This document shows, piece after piece, positions 44,745 to 54,179 of a DNA stretch of 64,000 bases. The position numbers and the translations under genes are program-made. The DNA is from Streptomyces sp. JJ36 (GTDB lineage: Bacteria > Actinomycetota > Actinomycetes > Streptomycetales > Streptomycetaceae): NCBI RefSeq assembly GCF_021696945.1, contig NZ_JACYHE010000014.1:45999-109998 (forward strand). Direction: 5' to 3'. The stretch's first letter is position 1. Every line of letters starts with the position of its first letter. A model generated the notes under the pieces. That model ran no database searches, was not told the origin of the DNA, and saw only the letters and a program-made list of their open reading frames with translations.

Positions 44745-44987
44745 ATGGGTGACGAGTTTGCCGCCGGGTGTCGCAGCTCTCTGGCGTGCTGCCGACCGAG
44801 CAGCGCCGCCGTACGCAACGTGGACCTGGAGTTCGTCAACGGCAGGCTTGAGGTCAAGGCGGTGCCCGACGGCGCGCCGGCGCCGATCGACCACTTCGCA
44901 GGCCCACCCTTCGGCAAGGCGGTGGAGGTCCCCGACCCGGTCGGGATCACCCTGGAGACGGAAAAGCTCAAGGACTACAGCCGCTGA
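44745..44987 (+). pseudogene. Uma2-family nuclease remnant with internal deletion
   Basis: 80 residues. LEFVNGRLEVKAVPDG is the typical start of streptomycete Uma2 proteins and FGKAVEVPDPVGITLETEKL their typical end. Roughly 110-130 residues of the core, including the PD-(D/E)XK catalytic residues, are missing between. It also overlaps the end of the convergent phosphatase gene by 13 bp. A decayed gene is the best reading. Confidence 0.6.
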
Positions 44988-47920
44988 GTCCCGGCGCCCG
45001 GCAGCACCTGCTCCGTCCAGATCGTCTTCCCGGAGCAGGTGTAGCGGCTACCCCAGCGCTGGGTGAGCTGGTGCACGAGGAAGAGCCCGCGGCCCCCCTC
45101 GTCCGTGAGCCGGGCGCGGCGCAGGTGCGGGTGGGCCTGAGCCGGGTCGGAGACCTCGCAGATCAGCGTCTCGTCGCGGATCAGCCGCAGCCGCACCGGT
45201 CCGCCGGCGTAGCGGATGGCGTTGGTGAGCAGTTCGCTGACGATCAACTCGGTGGTGAAGGCCAGCTCCTCCAGCCCCCAGGCGCCGAGCTGGGTGGCGA
45301 CGGTCTCGCGGGCGCGGCCCACGATCGCCGGGTCGGCGTCGAACTCCCAGCCGGCGGTGTTCTTGGCGGGCAACTCGCGGGGGCGGGCGACGAGGAGGTT
45401 GGTGTCGGCGGCGGGAGGCTCCGGCACCAGCCGGTCCATGGCCGCGCGGCCGATGGCCACCGGGGTGTCGTGGGCACGGGCGGCGGCCTCCAGGGCCGTG
45501 CACAGGCGGTCGCTTCCGGGGGGCTCCGTACTCTCGTCGCCCGCGGGCACGCCCGTGTGCTCCCGCGCGGGCTCCGCACGGGACATGGTGCCCCCGGCCG
45601 CGTCGGCACGGAAGGCGTCGTCGCCGGCAACGTCGTCACGGAGCGCCTCGCCCCGGAGCGCCTCGCCCCGGAGCGCGTCGTCGCGGAGCGCCTCGTCACG
45701 GAACGCGCGATCCCGGGCGCCGCGGCCCGGGGCCTCGCCGTCCCGGGGCTCCGGCGTGCGCTCCGGCGCCCCGGCGTGGTCCCAGGAGGCCGCGCCGTCC
45801 CGCGCGGATTCCCCGGCGGAGAGCAGGTTGCCGGAGTAGAGCGCGAACAGGCTGCCGGGCTCGACGTCGACCTCCACCGGCTCGAACGGCTCGCCGCCCT
45901 CCCCCAGCGGGGGCCCGGGCTCGCAGGAGACCATCCGGGTCCGCCCGTCCGGGGCGATCACCGCCGGCGGCGGGTGCCCGGCGCTGGCCATGGTGCAGCG
46001 GCCGGTGACCGGGTCGTAGACGGCGTAGAGGCAGGTCGCCCCCCGCACCCGTCCGGGGCCCCCGGCCGCCGTCGCCGGCTCGCCCGCGGAGAGGCGTACG
46101 ACCAGGTCGTCCAGGTGTGCCAGCAGCTCCTCGGGGGGCAGGTCGAGGTCGGAGAGGGTCTGCACGGCAGTGCGGAGGCGGCCGGTCGCCGCCGTCGTCT
46201 CCATGCCGTGGCCGACGGAGTCGCCGACCACGAAGGCGACCCGCGCGGAGGAGAGCGGTATCACGTCGAACCACGTGCCGCCGACGCCCGCGGTGGTGGC
46301 CGCGTGCAGACAGGTCCCGGCCGCCTCGGCGGCGCTGACGTCCACCACGGACGGCGGCAGCAGGCTGCGCCGCAGCGCTTCGGCGGTGCGGCGCTCCTGG
46401 GTGTAGCGGCGGGCGTTGTCCACCGCCAGCGCGGCACGGGAGACGACCTCCTCGGCCAGCTCCGCGTCCCGCGCGTCGAAGGGGACGCGGCCCTCCTTGC
46501 GCCAGAGGTTGAGGGAGCCCAGCACGAGACCGCGGGCGTGCAGCGGCACGAACATGTAGGAGGCGGCGCCCTCCGGCAGCAGCAGCCGGGACCGGTGCAC
46601 GTCGTCGGAGAAGGCCGCACGCATCTCGGCGAAGTCCGGCATGCTCGGGGCGCACTTGCGCAGGTACGCGGTCTCCAGGCTGCGTATCCGGGCCGTCTCC
46701 CCGACGGCGTAGAGCTCGGACGGCCAGGCGCCGTCCACGGCGGCCGCGGCGACCCGGGTGAAGGGCACGCCGCGGAGGATGTCGCACGGCTCCTCGCCGA
46801 CCAGCACCACCTCCGTCAGGTCGACGGCCACCAGGTCCGCGAAGTCGGGCACCAGGAACTCCGTGAGCTCCTCGGCACACCGGGTGATGTCCAGGGAGGT
46901 GCCGATGCGGCGGGCCGCCTCGCTGGCCATGGCCAGCCGGCGCTTGTCCCGGTGCGAGTCGGTGATGTCGGTGACGGAGGTGAGCACGCCGTGGCCGTCG
47001 CCCTCCGCGTCCCGCAGCGGCACGGCGGAGAGCGAGACGATGCGCTCCCGCTCCGGGAACCCCAGGCAGCGAGCCCGGTGCGGGACGCCGATCAGCGGCT
47101 CACCGGTCTCGGCGACCGAGCGGAGGGTCTTGACGACCTGGGCCGCGTCGTCCGGCTCCAGGTACGCCTCCGGGTGCTGCGGCACGGCGAGCCGGGTGCC
47201 GGAGCCGTGGGTGCGGAAGCAGGAGTGCTCCAGGTTGGTACGGGTCACCCGGAGCTGGGCGTCGTGGATGAGCAGCCCGATCCGGGACTGGGAGAAGAGC
47301 GCCCGCACGAGGGCGTCGTCCTCCTGCTGCCGCTCGACCGCGGTGGCCGGGGCGAGCTGGAGAAGATACGGCGCGTCCACGGTGCGCGCGGGCTCCAGGG
47401 AGAGCAGCCGGCAGTGGACGCGGACCGCCGGGTCCCCGCCCGCGGGGCCGCTGCACCGCGGGCCGTCCGGCGGTGCGGCCGCTCCGGCGGTGCCGAGGTC
47501 GGCGGTGAGCTGCGTGGTCAGGGTGCGCCAGGCGTCCTGGCGCGGGAAGAGATCGTCCACCCGCCGCCCGCACACCTCGCCCGCCGGGCGGCCGAGAAGC
47601 CCCTCGGCGCCGGCCGTGCAGGCGAGCACCCCGCCCTCGGTGTCGAGGACGAGCAGGGAGACCCCGACGGTGTCGGCGGAGGCGCCGGTGAGCAGGGCGG
47701 CCACCGGGTCCGGTCCGTGCGGACCGCCGTCCAGGGGGATGGGCGGCCGCCGCGGATCGCGCACCGGGCCGGCCACGGTGCCGTGCCCGGTGTGCCCCGG
47801 ATGTCCGGCGGCGCCGGGGGGTGGTGACATGCCTGGTGCGGACATGAACGCACGGTGTTCGGAGGTGACCAGCCGGGCAGCCCGGTCGGCAGCGGCGGAA
47901 CGCTGCTCCGAATGGGTCAT
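44975..47920 (-). CDS. Large PAS-GAF-SpoIIE phosphatase with ATPase domain
   Basis: 981 residues from ATG 47920. Two PAS-like regions (about 75-180 with LLVLDTEGGVLACTAGAEGLLG, and 195-320 with SLSAVPLRDAEGDGHGVL), a GAF domain (about 335-500, SYMFVPLHARGLVLGSLNLWRKEG), a PP2C/SpoIIE phosphatase (about 525-725, GGTWFDVIPLSSARVAFVVGD, then HGMETTAATGRLRTAV and LYSGNLL) and a C-terminal HATPase/anti-sigma kinase-like domain (about 850-975, ELLTNAIRYAG, DEGGRGLFLVHQLTQRW). It probably dephosphorylates an anti-anti-sigma factor in a partner-switching module. Residues about 736-777 are RDEAL-type pentapeptide repeats in the linker. Confidence 0.88.
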   Translation of the reverse strand: MTHSEQRSAAADRAARLVTSEHRAFMSAPGMSPPPGAAGHPGHTGHGTVAGPVRDPRRPPIPLDGGPHGPDPVAALLTGASADTVGVSLLVLDTEGGVLACTAGAEGLLGRPAGEVCGRRVDDLFPRQDAWRTLTTQLTADLGTAGAAAPPDGPRCSGPAGGDPAVRVHCRLLSLEPARTVDAPYLLQLAPATAVERQQEDDALVRALFSQSRIGLLIHDAQLRVTRTNLEHSCFRTHGSGTRLAVPQHPEAYLEPDDAAQVVKTLRSVAETGEPLIGVPHRARCLGFPERERIVSLSAVPLRDAEGDGHGVLTSVTDITDSHRDKRRLAMASEAARRIGTSLDITRCAEELTEFLVPDFADLVAVDLTEVVLVGEEPCDILRGVPFTRVAAAAVDGAWPSELYAVGETARIRSLETAYLRKCAPSMPDFAEMRAAFSDDVHRSRLLLPEGAASYMFVPLHARGLVLGSLNLWRKEGRVPFDARDAELAEEVVSRAALAVDNARRYTQERRTAEALRRSLLPPSVVDVSAAEAAGTCLHAATTAGVGGTWFDVIPLSSARVAFVVGDSVGHGMETTAATGRLRTAVQTLSDLDLPPEELLAHLDDLVVRLSAGEPATAAGGPGRVRGATCLYAVYDPVTGRCTMASAGHPPPAVIAPDGRTRMVSCEPGPPLGEGGEPFEPVEVDVEPGSLFALYSGNLLSAGESARDGAASWDHAGAPERTPEPRDGEAPGRGARDRAFRDEALRDDALRGEALRGEALRDDVAGDDAFRADAAGGTMSRAEPAREHTGVPAGDESTEPPGSDRLCTALEAAARAHDTPVAIGRAAMDRLVPEPPAADTNLLVARPRELPAKNTAGWEFDADPAIVGRARETVATQLGAWGLEELAFTTELIVSELLTNAIRYAGGPVRLRLIRDETLICEVSDPAQAHPHLRRARLTDEGGRGLFLVHQLTQRWGSRYTCSGKTIWTEQVLPGAGTQRL
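45590..45711 (-). repeat. 15-bp coding repeats in the phosphatase linker
   Basis: About seven units encode RDEAL, RDDAL, RGEAL, RGEAL, RDDVA, GDDAF, RADAA in the linker between the PP2C and ATPase domains. It lies in frame, so length changes alter spacing rather than break the gene. Confidence 0.7.
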
Positions 47921-48099
47921 GGGCCAGGTCCTGTCTGTGGTGGCGCCACCCTGGGCGGGGTGGCCGGAAGCCCGGGGTCTCGCAGCGCACCGGCCCGGCG
48001 GTGCCGAGCCGATGACAGTCCCGCGGAACGCCCCGGGGACCAAAGAAAACGAAATGTCTGAGAAACAACCCTAGCTCCGTGACACCGCCACCGGAACAG

Positions 48100-48113
48100 G
48101 TGAGGAGGGTCAC
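48100..48113. promoter_or_regulatory. CRP-like site upstream of the large phosphatase gene
   Basis: GTGAGGAGGGTCAC fits GTG-N6-G-N-CAC. It lies 180 bp before the ATG at 47920. Weaker than the other sites because the TGTGA T is a G. Confidence 0.4.
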
Positions 48114-48150
48114 ACCGCCTTCACGGGAGTCACACCACCGTCACGCGCCG

Positions 48151-48660
48151 TCATGCGCCCTGTGGAAGCCGGGGGAAGCGGGCCTGGAGCTCCCATACGA
48201 CCGGATTCTCCGCGAGCCCCTCGTGCAGGTCGACGAGATCCGCCAGCAGGTCGTGCAGGAAGTCGCGCGCCTCCCGGTGCAGCGCTGTGAAAGAGCAGGC
48301 CAGAGGGGGCTCGCCGGGGCGCTGCCAGTCGGCGGTGATCTCCACCCAGCCGAAGCGCCGCGCGAAGCGCATCAGCTCGGTGCTCTCGGTGAAGTCCAGC
48401 TCGGCCCGCTGCGGCCCCGGGGCCCGGCCGCCCCGCGGGTCCGCGTCCAGGCGCTCGGCGATGGCGCAGAGCGCCCAGGCGAAGTCCAGCACCGGCAGCC
48501 ATCCCCACCGGGTGGCCAGCTCCTGGCCGGTGTCGGTGTCGGCCAGGTAGACGTCGCCGCAGAAGAGGTCGTGCCGGAGAGTCCGCACGTCAGCGGTGCG
48601 GTAGTCGGTCTGCGGCGGGTCCGGGAAGCGGGTGGAGAGGGCATAGCCGATGTCGAGCAC
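48151..48660 (-). CDS. Cytosolic protein of unknown function
   Basis: 169 residues from GTG 48660, rich in Trp and acidic residues: DYRTADVRTLRHDLFCGDVYLADTDTG, WGWLPVLDFAWALCAIAER, FGWVEITADWQRPGEPPL and LVDLHEGLAENPVVWELQ. No family recognised; I recall similar immunity-like proteins in streptomycetes. Coding bias supports it. Reads into the large phosphatase gene but with a 230-bp gap, so separate. Confidence 0.7.
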   Translation of the reverse strand: MLDIGYALSTRFPDPPQTDYRTADVRTLRHDLFCGDVYLADTDTGQELATRWGWLPVLDFAWALCAIAERLDADPRGGRAPGPQRAELDFTESTELMRFARRFGWVEITADWQRPGEPPLACSFTALHREARDFLHDLLADLVDLHEGLAENPVVWELQARFPRLPQGA

Positions 48661-49005
48661 GGACCGATGCTGTCACGCCACCCTGGCGGTCCCGGCCCGG
48701 CCCCGGGAAGGGCCGGGCGGGGGCCGGGCGGCCCCGGCGCAGGGGCGCGCGGCCCGGACGCCTCCGACCGGTGCGGACGGCCGCAGGGGCCGCCGCAGGC
48801 GTCCGTACGCCGACAGGGGCGCACGGACGCATGCGGGGAGCGCACAGAACCGGCGCACGCTACGAGCGCGCACCCGGTGCGCGCCGTCGTGCCTCGGCGG
48901 CCGCGGAAAGCGGGACGGGACACCGGGCGCCGCCTCCGTACGCCCTCGAGGGGCCACCGCTCGCGCCCCCGCGCTCCGGTCGGCGCCGGCCGGCGTCAGG
49001 CGGCG

Positions 49006-49581
49006 TCAGACGTTGACACCGAAGTCCTTGGCGATGCCGGTGAGCCCGGCCGCGTAGCCCTGACCGACGGCGCGGAACTTCCACTCGGCGCCGTGCCGGT
49101 AGAGCTCGCCGAAGACCATGGCCGTCTCGGTGGCGGCGTCCTCGCTCAGGTCGTAGCGGGCGATCTCGGCGCCGCCGGCCTGGTTCACCACGCGGATGAA
49201 GGCGTTGCGCACCTGGCCGAAGTTCTGGCTGCGCGACTCGGCGTCGTAGATCGACACCGGGAACACGATCTTGTCGATGTCGGCGGGCAGGGCCGCCAGG
49301 TTGACGTTGATCTGCTCGTCGTCGCCCTCGCCCTGACCGGTGAGGTTGTCACCGGAGTGCACGATCGCCTGGTCCGGGGTGGCGCGGTTGTTGAAGAAGA
49401 CGAAGTGCTGGTCGGAGTAGACCCGGCCGCTCGCGTTGACCGCGATGGCGCTGGCGTCCAGGTCGAAGTCCGTGCCCGTGGTGGTGCGGACGTCCCAGCC
49501 GAGGCCGACCGTGACGGCGCTCAGGCCGGGCGCCTCCTTCGTGAGCGAGACGTTGCCGCCCTTGGACAGGCTGACAGCCAT
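49006..49581 (-). CDS. TerD-family calcium-binding stress protein
   Basis: 191 residues from ATG 49581. The TerD fold is complete: [69 protein letters not shown] with the calcium Asp/Gly residues, [21 protein letters not shown] and [16 protein letters not shown]. Linked to tellurite and envelope stress and, in Streptomyces, to differentiation. A lone copy, not part of a full ter operon. Confidence 0.95.
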   Translation of the reverse strand: MAVSLSKGGNVSLTKEAPGLSAVTVGLGWDVRTTTGTDFDLDASAIAVNASGRVYSDQHFVFFNNRATPDQAIVHSGDNLTGQGEGDDEQINVNLAALPADIDKIVFPVSIYDAESRSQNFGQVRNAFIRVVNQAGGAEIARYDLSEDAATETAMVFGELYRHGAEWKFRAVGQGYAAGLTGIAKDFGVNV

Positions 49582-49821
49582 GGGGATGCCCTTCCGTTGT
49601 GTGCTCTTCCCGGGGCGCGGCGCCCCTTCACCCTCCCCAACGCAGCCGGAGCGCGGCACGGTTCCGCGATCGCCGGCCCACTTCCGGCGGGGCTCCCGGA
49701 ACGCCCCCGGGCCGCCGGCGCGGGGACCGCATTCCGGACCCGCCGCCCCGGACCCGGCGCCCCGGTCCGGCGCGCGGAAACCCGGGTGACGGCACCGGGG
49801 GTGAGGCCCGATCATGGACAC

Positions 49822-50250
49822 ATGTCCGGGCCCTATCGCATCCGCGGCTCTGTCTCCCTGCCGGAGGCCGAGCTCCAGTGGCGTTTCACCCGCTCCTCCG
49901 GGCCCGGCGGACAGCACGTCAACACCAGCGACAGCACGGCGGAGCTCCGCTTCGACCTCGCCCGCACCGAGGCGCTGCCTCAGGTGTGGAAGGCCCGCGC
50001 CCTGGAGCGCCTGTCCGGGCGCCTGGTGGACGGGGTGCTCGTCGTACGGGCCGGGGAGCACCGCTCACAGTGGCGGAACCGCGAGACGGCCGCCGTCCGC
50101 ATGGCCGCGCTCCTCGCGGAGGCCACGGCGCCGCCGCCGCGCCCCCGCCGCAAGAAGAAGATCCCGCGCGGGGTCAACGAGCGGCGGCTGCGGCAGAAGA
50201 AGCAGCGCGGCGACCTGAAACGGGGCCGCTCCGGGCGGGACTGGACCTGA
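49822..50250 (+). CDS. arfB: Ribosome-rescue peptidyl-tRNA hydrolase ArfB
   Basis: 142 residues from ATG 49822. The catalytic GGQ lies in [19 protein letters not shown], and the basic C-terminal tail ([28 protein letters not shown]) that enters the empty mRNA channel is intact. It frees stalled ribosomes lacking a stop codon. Convergent with the DedA gene, 33 bp away. Confidence 0.92.
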   Translation: MSGPYRIRGSVSLPEAELQWRFTRSSGPGGQHVNTSDSTAELRFDLARTEALPQVWKARALERLSGRLVDGVLVVRAGEHRSQWRNRETAAVRMAALLAEATAPPPRPRRKKKIPRGVNERRLRQKKQRGDLKRGRSGRDWT

Positions 50251-50283
50251 CCGGCGCCCGGAGGCTCCGGCGGCGGAGCGCGT

Positions 50284-50997
50284 TCAGCGCATCGCGTGCC
50301 GGCCGCGCCGGCGGGACCGGCGGCCCCGGGCGGCGCCGGAGCCGGCCTCCCCGGCGTCGTCGCCCTTGTCGCCGCCGCCGTTGCCGCGCCGGGCGCGCCA
50401 GTACTCGATGGCGATGGGCAGCACGGAGAGCAGCACGATGCCGAGGAGGAACTTCTCGATGTGCGCGTGCACGAAGTCGACCTGACCCAGCGCCGCGCCC
50501 AGCAGGGTCACGCCCGCGCCCCAGAGTAGGCCGCCGACCACGTTGAAGGTGACGAACGTGCGGTAGTTCATCCGGCTCACGCCCGCGATGATGGGCGTGA
50601 AGGTCCGGACGATCGGCACGAACCGGGCGAGCACCAGCGACTTGGCGCCGTACTTCTCGAAGAAGTCGTGCGCCTTCTCGACGTTCTCCTGCTTGAAGAA
50701 GCGGGAGTCGGGCCGTCTGAAGAGCGCGGGGCCGACCTTGCGGCCGAAGGCGTAGCCCACCTGGTCGCCCGCGACGGCCGCGATCACGATGAGGACGCAG
50801 ACCACCCAGAGCGGGTAGTGCAGGTACTGGTCGGTCGCGACCAGCAGGCCGGTGGTGAAGAGCAGCGAGTCGCCCGGCAGGAAGAAGCCGATCAGCAGCC
50901 CCGACTCGGCGAAGACGATGGTCAGAATGCCGAGCAGCCCGAAGGTCTGGATGAGATAGTCAGGGTCCAGCCAGCTGGGTCCCAGGGCGAGATTCAC
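50284..50997 (-). CDS. DedA-family membrane protein
   Basis: 237 residues, GTG start. Typical features: VFAESGLLIGFFLPGDSLLFTTGLL, DQVGYAFGRKVGPALF and the signature VLARFVPIVRTFTPIIAGVSRM with the two conserved Arg. About five membrane segments; the tail is basic and Gly-rich. DedA proteins move lipid carriers such as undecaprenyl phosphate across the membrane. Its leader of about 235 bp to 51232 is shared with the nucleoside transporter gene end. Confidence 0.92.
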   Translation of the reverse strand: MNLALGPSWLDPDYLIQTFGLLGILTIVFAESGLLIGFFLPGDSLLFTTGLLVATDQYLHYPLWVVCVLIVIAAVAGDQVGYAFGRKVGPALFRRPDSRFFKQENVEKAHDFFEKYGAKSLVLARFVPIVRTFTPIIAGVSRMNYRTFVTFNVVGGLLWGAGVTLLGAALGQVDFVHAHIEKFLLGIVLLSVLPIAIEYWRARRGNGGGDKGDDAGEAGSGAARGRRSRRRGRHAMR

Positions 50998-51232
50998 CGA
51001 GCAGTCTCCTCGTCGTTACGACAGGACCAGGCGCCGCTTCCGGACGCGGCCGGGGCGACCAGTGGACCTGGCCCCGCCGGGCCCGGCGAGGACCCGGGGA
51101 CGAACGGCCCGCGCACGCCGCATGCCAAAGAATCGTAATGCATGACGGGTTTGGCACCGACGCCCGCCGGTACGGCACCGCGGTCTCCGCAACGGGTACC
51201 CGCGCGCCGTGCGGAGGCCCGCGCGCCCGGAC

Positions 51233-52816
51233 TCAGCCGACGAGCATGCCCGCGATGGCGGCGCTCATCAGGTTCGCCAGGGTGCCGGCGAAGATCGCGC
51301 GGATGCCGAGCTGGGCGATCTCGCCCCGCCGGTGCGGGATGAGGCTGCCGAGGCCGCCGAGCAGGATCGCGAGCGAGGAGAAGTTGGCGAAGCCGGTGAG
51401 GGCGAAGGTGGTGATGGTCGCCGTCTTCTCGCTGAACTGGTCGATCTGCGGGCCGAACTCGGCGAACGCGACGAACTCGTTGAGCACCAGCTTCTGGCCG
51501 ACGAAGGCGCCCGACTCGACCGCCTCCTCCCAGGGCACCCCGATCAGGGCCATCACCGGGGCGAACACGTAGCCGATGAGCTGCTGGAAGGAGAGGTCGT
51601 CCTCCCCGAACCAGCCGCCCACGGTACCCAGCAACAGGTTCAGCAGTGCGATCAGCGAGATGAAGGCCAGCAGCATCGCGCCGATGTTCAGCGCCAGCCG
51701 CAGGCCGTCGGAGGCGCCGCGGGCGGCGGCGTCGATGACGTTGAGCGGACGGTCCTCGTCGGCCGCCGCCATGGCGGACGCGGCCCGGCCTCCGCCCCCC
51801 GGCGGCCCGCCGGCGGCCCGGGCGCCCTCCTCGGTGCCTGCGTCCGCGGGGCGGCCGTCGTCGCGCCGGTCGTCGTCTCCTTCCGCGGCGTCCCGCCGGG
51901 CGTCCCCTCCGTCGTCGTCCCCGGACTGCCGATCCGTGCCGGGCGCGTCCTCGCTCCAGCGGCCCGCGCTCCAGCGGTCGGCGTCCCGGGCGCCGCCGCG
52001 CCCGGCGCCCTCACCCGGGCCGGCACCCTCCTGCGGACCGCCGGGCGTACGGGTCCCGGAGCGCCCCGGGGTGAGCCGGGCCAGCGCGGCCGCGAATCCC
52101 GTGCGGCCCGCGGCCGCCGGGGGCCGCGCCCCCGTGTCGTGGCCGGGGCCGATCAGCTCGGGGCGCCCGGTCTCCGGCATGATGATCTTCGCCATGAGCA
52201 GGCCGCCCGGCGCCGCCATGAAACTCGCCGCGATCAGGTACTCCAGCGGCGCGCCGAGCAGCGAGTAGCCCACCAGTACGGTGCCCGCGACGGTCGCCAG
52301 CCCGCCGACCATCACGGCGAACAGCTCCGAGCGCGTGAGCCGCGCCAGGTAGGGCCGGATGAACAGGGGCGCCTCGGTCTGGCCGACGAACATGTTGGCG
52401 GCCGCGTTCATCGACTCCGCATGGCTGGTGCCGAGCACGATGCGCAGGGCGCCGCCGATGCCGTGCACAACCCGCTGCATGATCCCGAGGTGGAAGAGGA
52501 CCGCGGCCAGCGAGGCCACGAAGATCACCACGGGCAGCACCTGGAAGGCGAAGATCGTCCCCTCCCCCTCGAGCAGCCGCCCGAAGAGGAAGTTCGTACC
52601 GTCCTCGGAACTCTCGATCACCGCAGCCACCCCGTCCGAGGCCAGCTTGAGCAGCCGCTCCCCCTGCTCCCAGTAGAGCACCAGCACACCCATGCCGAGC
52701 TGGATCCCGAGCGCCCCGAACACGGTGCGGGGCCGGATGGCCCGGCGGTCGGTCGAGAGTGCGAAGGCGATGACGAGCAGCGCCGCCATCCCCCCGAGTC
52801 CCCACAGTACGTCCAT
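51233..52816 (-). CDS. Concentrative nucleoside transporter (CNT/NupC) with inserted loop
   Basis: 527 residues from ATG 52816. Cation-coupled nucleoside uptake. The CNT core is present in order: [74 protein letters not shown], and later [17 protein letters not shown] and [27 protein letters not shown]. Between about residues 227 and 354 a hydrophilic Gly/Asp/Arg/Pro-rich segment of roughly 128 residues is inserted where other members have a short cytoplasmic loop. The core appears functional. Confidence 0.92.
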   Translation of the reverse strand: MDVLWGLGGMAALLVIAFALSTDRRAIRPRTVFGALGIQLGMGVLVLYWEQGERLLKLASDGVAAVIESSEDGTNFLFGRLLEGEGTIFAFQVLPVVIFVASLAAVLFHLGIMQRVVHGIGGALRIVLGTSHAESMNAAANMFVGQTEAPLFIRPYLARLTRSELFAVMVGGLATVAGTVLVGYSLLGAPLEYLIAASFMAAPGGLLMAKIIMPETGRPELIGPGHDTGARPPAAAGRTGFAAALARLTPGRSGTRTPGGPQEGAGPGEGAGRGGARDADRWSAGRWSEDAPGTDRQSGDDDGGDARRDAAEGDDDRRDDGRPADAGTEEGARAAGGPPGGGGRAASAMAAADEDRPLNVIDAAARGASDGLRLALNIGAMLLAFISLIALLNLLLGTVGGWFGEDDLSFQQLIGYVFAPVMALIGVPWEEAVESGAFVGQKLVLNEFVAFAEFGPQIDQFSEKTATITTFALTGFANFSSLAILLGGLGSLIPHRRGEIAQLGIRAIFAGTLANLMSAAIAGMLVG

Positions 52817-53065
52817 GACTTTCTCTCGCCTCCTTGCGCTGCCGCCCGACGATGCCGTACCGGCAGCCGTACACGCGGCAGGCTCGGGTGTGCGGCGCGC
52901 TCGGGCGCACCGCTTGCCCCGTACGGGCGACGAGGTGCCGCCGGGCAGCAAAGGCGCCGGGGCGGCGACGCGTCAAGGGGCGACGCCCGCCGCGGCCGGC
53001 GCACACAGCGGGGTGCGCCGGACCGTGCGGTCCGGCGCACCCCGCGTACCCCGCGCTACGGGCCC

Positions 53066-53461
53066 TCAGGCCCAGAACTCGTCCAGTCGCTCGATGGACT
53101 CCACGCACTCGTCGAGATCGACCACCTTGCCTCCGACGACCCGGATGACGAAGCCGCCCGTCCCCTCGAAGGTCCGGCCCTTGCGCTGCGCGGTCATCCG
53201 GTGGACCGTCAGGACGTGCCCGCGTCCGTCGACGTAGGCGCCCTGCATCTCGACCCGGAGGGTGCCGTCGGTCTCCTCGTACAGCTTCCGGTAGAGGTCC
53301 AGGATCGTGTCGCGGCCCTTGTAGTCACCGGACATCGGGCTGTCACCCGGGAGGTGCTGGGTGGCGTCACCTGCCAGGAGTTCGGTGAGCGTCTCCATGT
53401 CGCCGCGGGAGAACGCGTCGTAGCCCCTGCGGACCAGTGCGGCGTGCGGGTGCTCGGCCAT
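53066..53461 (-). CDS. SnoaL/NTF2-like protein
   Basis: 131 residues from ATG 53461. The cone-shaped fold is readable: RRGYDAFSRGDMETLTELLAGDATQHLPG, GRDTILDLYRKLYEETDGT and GGFVIRVVGGKVVDLDECVESIERLDEFWA. Such domains act as small isomerases, hydrolases or ligand binders; a general steroid-isomerase-like or stress role is possible but unassigned. Confidence 0.88.
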   Translation of the reverse strand: MAEHPHAALVRRGYDAFSRGDMETLTELLAGDATQHLPGDSPMSGDYKGRDTILDLYRKLYEETDGTLRVEMQGAYVDGRGHVLTVHRMTAQRKGRTFEGTGGFVIRVVGGKVVDLDECVESIERLDEFWA

Positions 53462-53610
53462 GACCGTCGCCACCTTTCTCGTTTCTGGCGTTTCCGCACG
53501 AATGGTTGATTTCCACCCCACACTCCCACCGTGGCACCGGTCGCACGGCGCCGTCCAGAGCCACCGTCCCGGCCGGGAGGGCCCCGGCGGCGAGCCCGGA
53601 TCGACGCCGA

Positions 53611-53626
53611 AAGGGTCTGGACCAGT
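53611..53626. promoter_or_regulatory. DasR-like box in the SnoaL/sigma divergent region
   Basis: AAGGGTCTGGACCAGT matches the DasR consensus ACTGGTCTAGACCAGT at 13 of 16 positions. It lies about 150 bp before the SnoaL-like gene and 320 bp before the sigma operon. Binding untested. Confidence 0.4.
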
Positions 53627-53649
53627 GTGGATTCCGGCTTCCGCCGGTA

Positions 53650-53665
53650 TGTGAGACGCGTCACG
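53650..53665. promoter_or_regulatory. CRP-like site in the SnoaL/sigma divergent region
   Basis: TGTGA-GACGCG-TCACG fits GTG-N6-G-N-CAC with perfect GTGA/TCAC arms. Confidence 0.45.
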
Positions 53666-53765
53666 CCGCCGACCGAGTGGCCGGTACAGGCGTCCCCGCC
53701 CTCCGTGGGGGCGCCCTCCGGAGAGCCACTGGTCACAGCCTGTGACATGTTCCCCACAGACTGCT

Positions 53766-53777
53766 TACTGATCAGTA
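53766..53777. promoter_or_regulatory. 12-bp perfect palindrome upstream of sigma operon
   Basis: TACTGATCAGTA, unusual AT content for this genome, 172 bp before the first ORF of the operon. Candidate operator for an unknown regulator. Confidence 0.4.
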
Positions 53778-53948
53778 GTGATCGTGCGGTGGGCATATGC
53801 GCTCGTACACCGCACGCCTTCCACGGAAATTTCCCCGAAGCGGCCTCCACGTTCGCCCGCCCCGGACCGCTTAGCTGGTGACCCCCGCGGGGCGGCCGCG
53901 TCACCGCGCCCTCCGCACACCACAGCCGGAAACCGGGGGCGGCCGGCG

Positions 53949-54179
53949 ATGCCGACGGATGAAAGGACCAACCTCTTGCTTCAACTGCTCATCGGCGTGC
54001 TGGCGGTGGCCACCGCCGTGCGGGTCTTCGTGCCGGACGCGCTGCGCCTGGCACGGCGTGGGCTCGCGGCGGGCGTCAAGGTGGGGGTCGCCTCGCTCGC
54101 CGAGCGACGGCACACGGACACCGGCCGGTACCCGGCCACCGACGTACCGCTCCCCACCGGGCGTGGGGAGCGGGCGTGA
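53949..54179 (+). CDS. Small single-pass membrane protein of the sigma operon
   Basis: 76 residues. One hydrophobic segment NLLLQLLIGVLAVATAVRVFV, then a basic tail (RLARRGLAAGVKVGV, RRHTDTGRYPATDVPL). The ribosome binding site is weak. The sigma gene starts with GTGA overlapping its stop, so the two are coupled. It could tether or regulate the sigma factor. Confidence 0.6.
   Translation: MPTDERTNLLLQLLIGVLAVATAVRVFVPDALRLARRGLAAGVKVGVASLAERRHTDTGRYPATDVPLPTGRGERA

Larger units (their letters stand above)
53462..53948. other. Divergent regulatory region with several palindromes
   Basis: About 490 bp between the SnoaL-like gene and the sigma-factor operon with no gene. It contains a DasR-like box (53611-53626), a CRP-like site (53650-53665), a 12-bp palindrome (53766-53777) and GGAAATTTCC (53825-53834). 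The density of symmetric sites is higher than elsewhere in the window. Confidence 0.5.
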
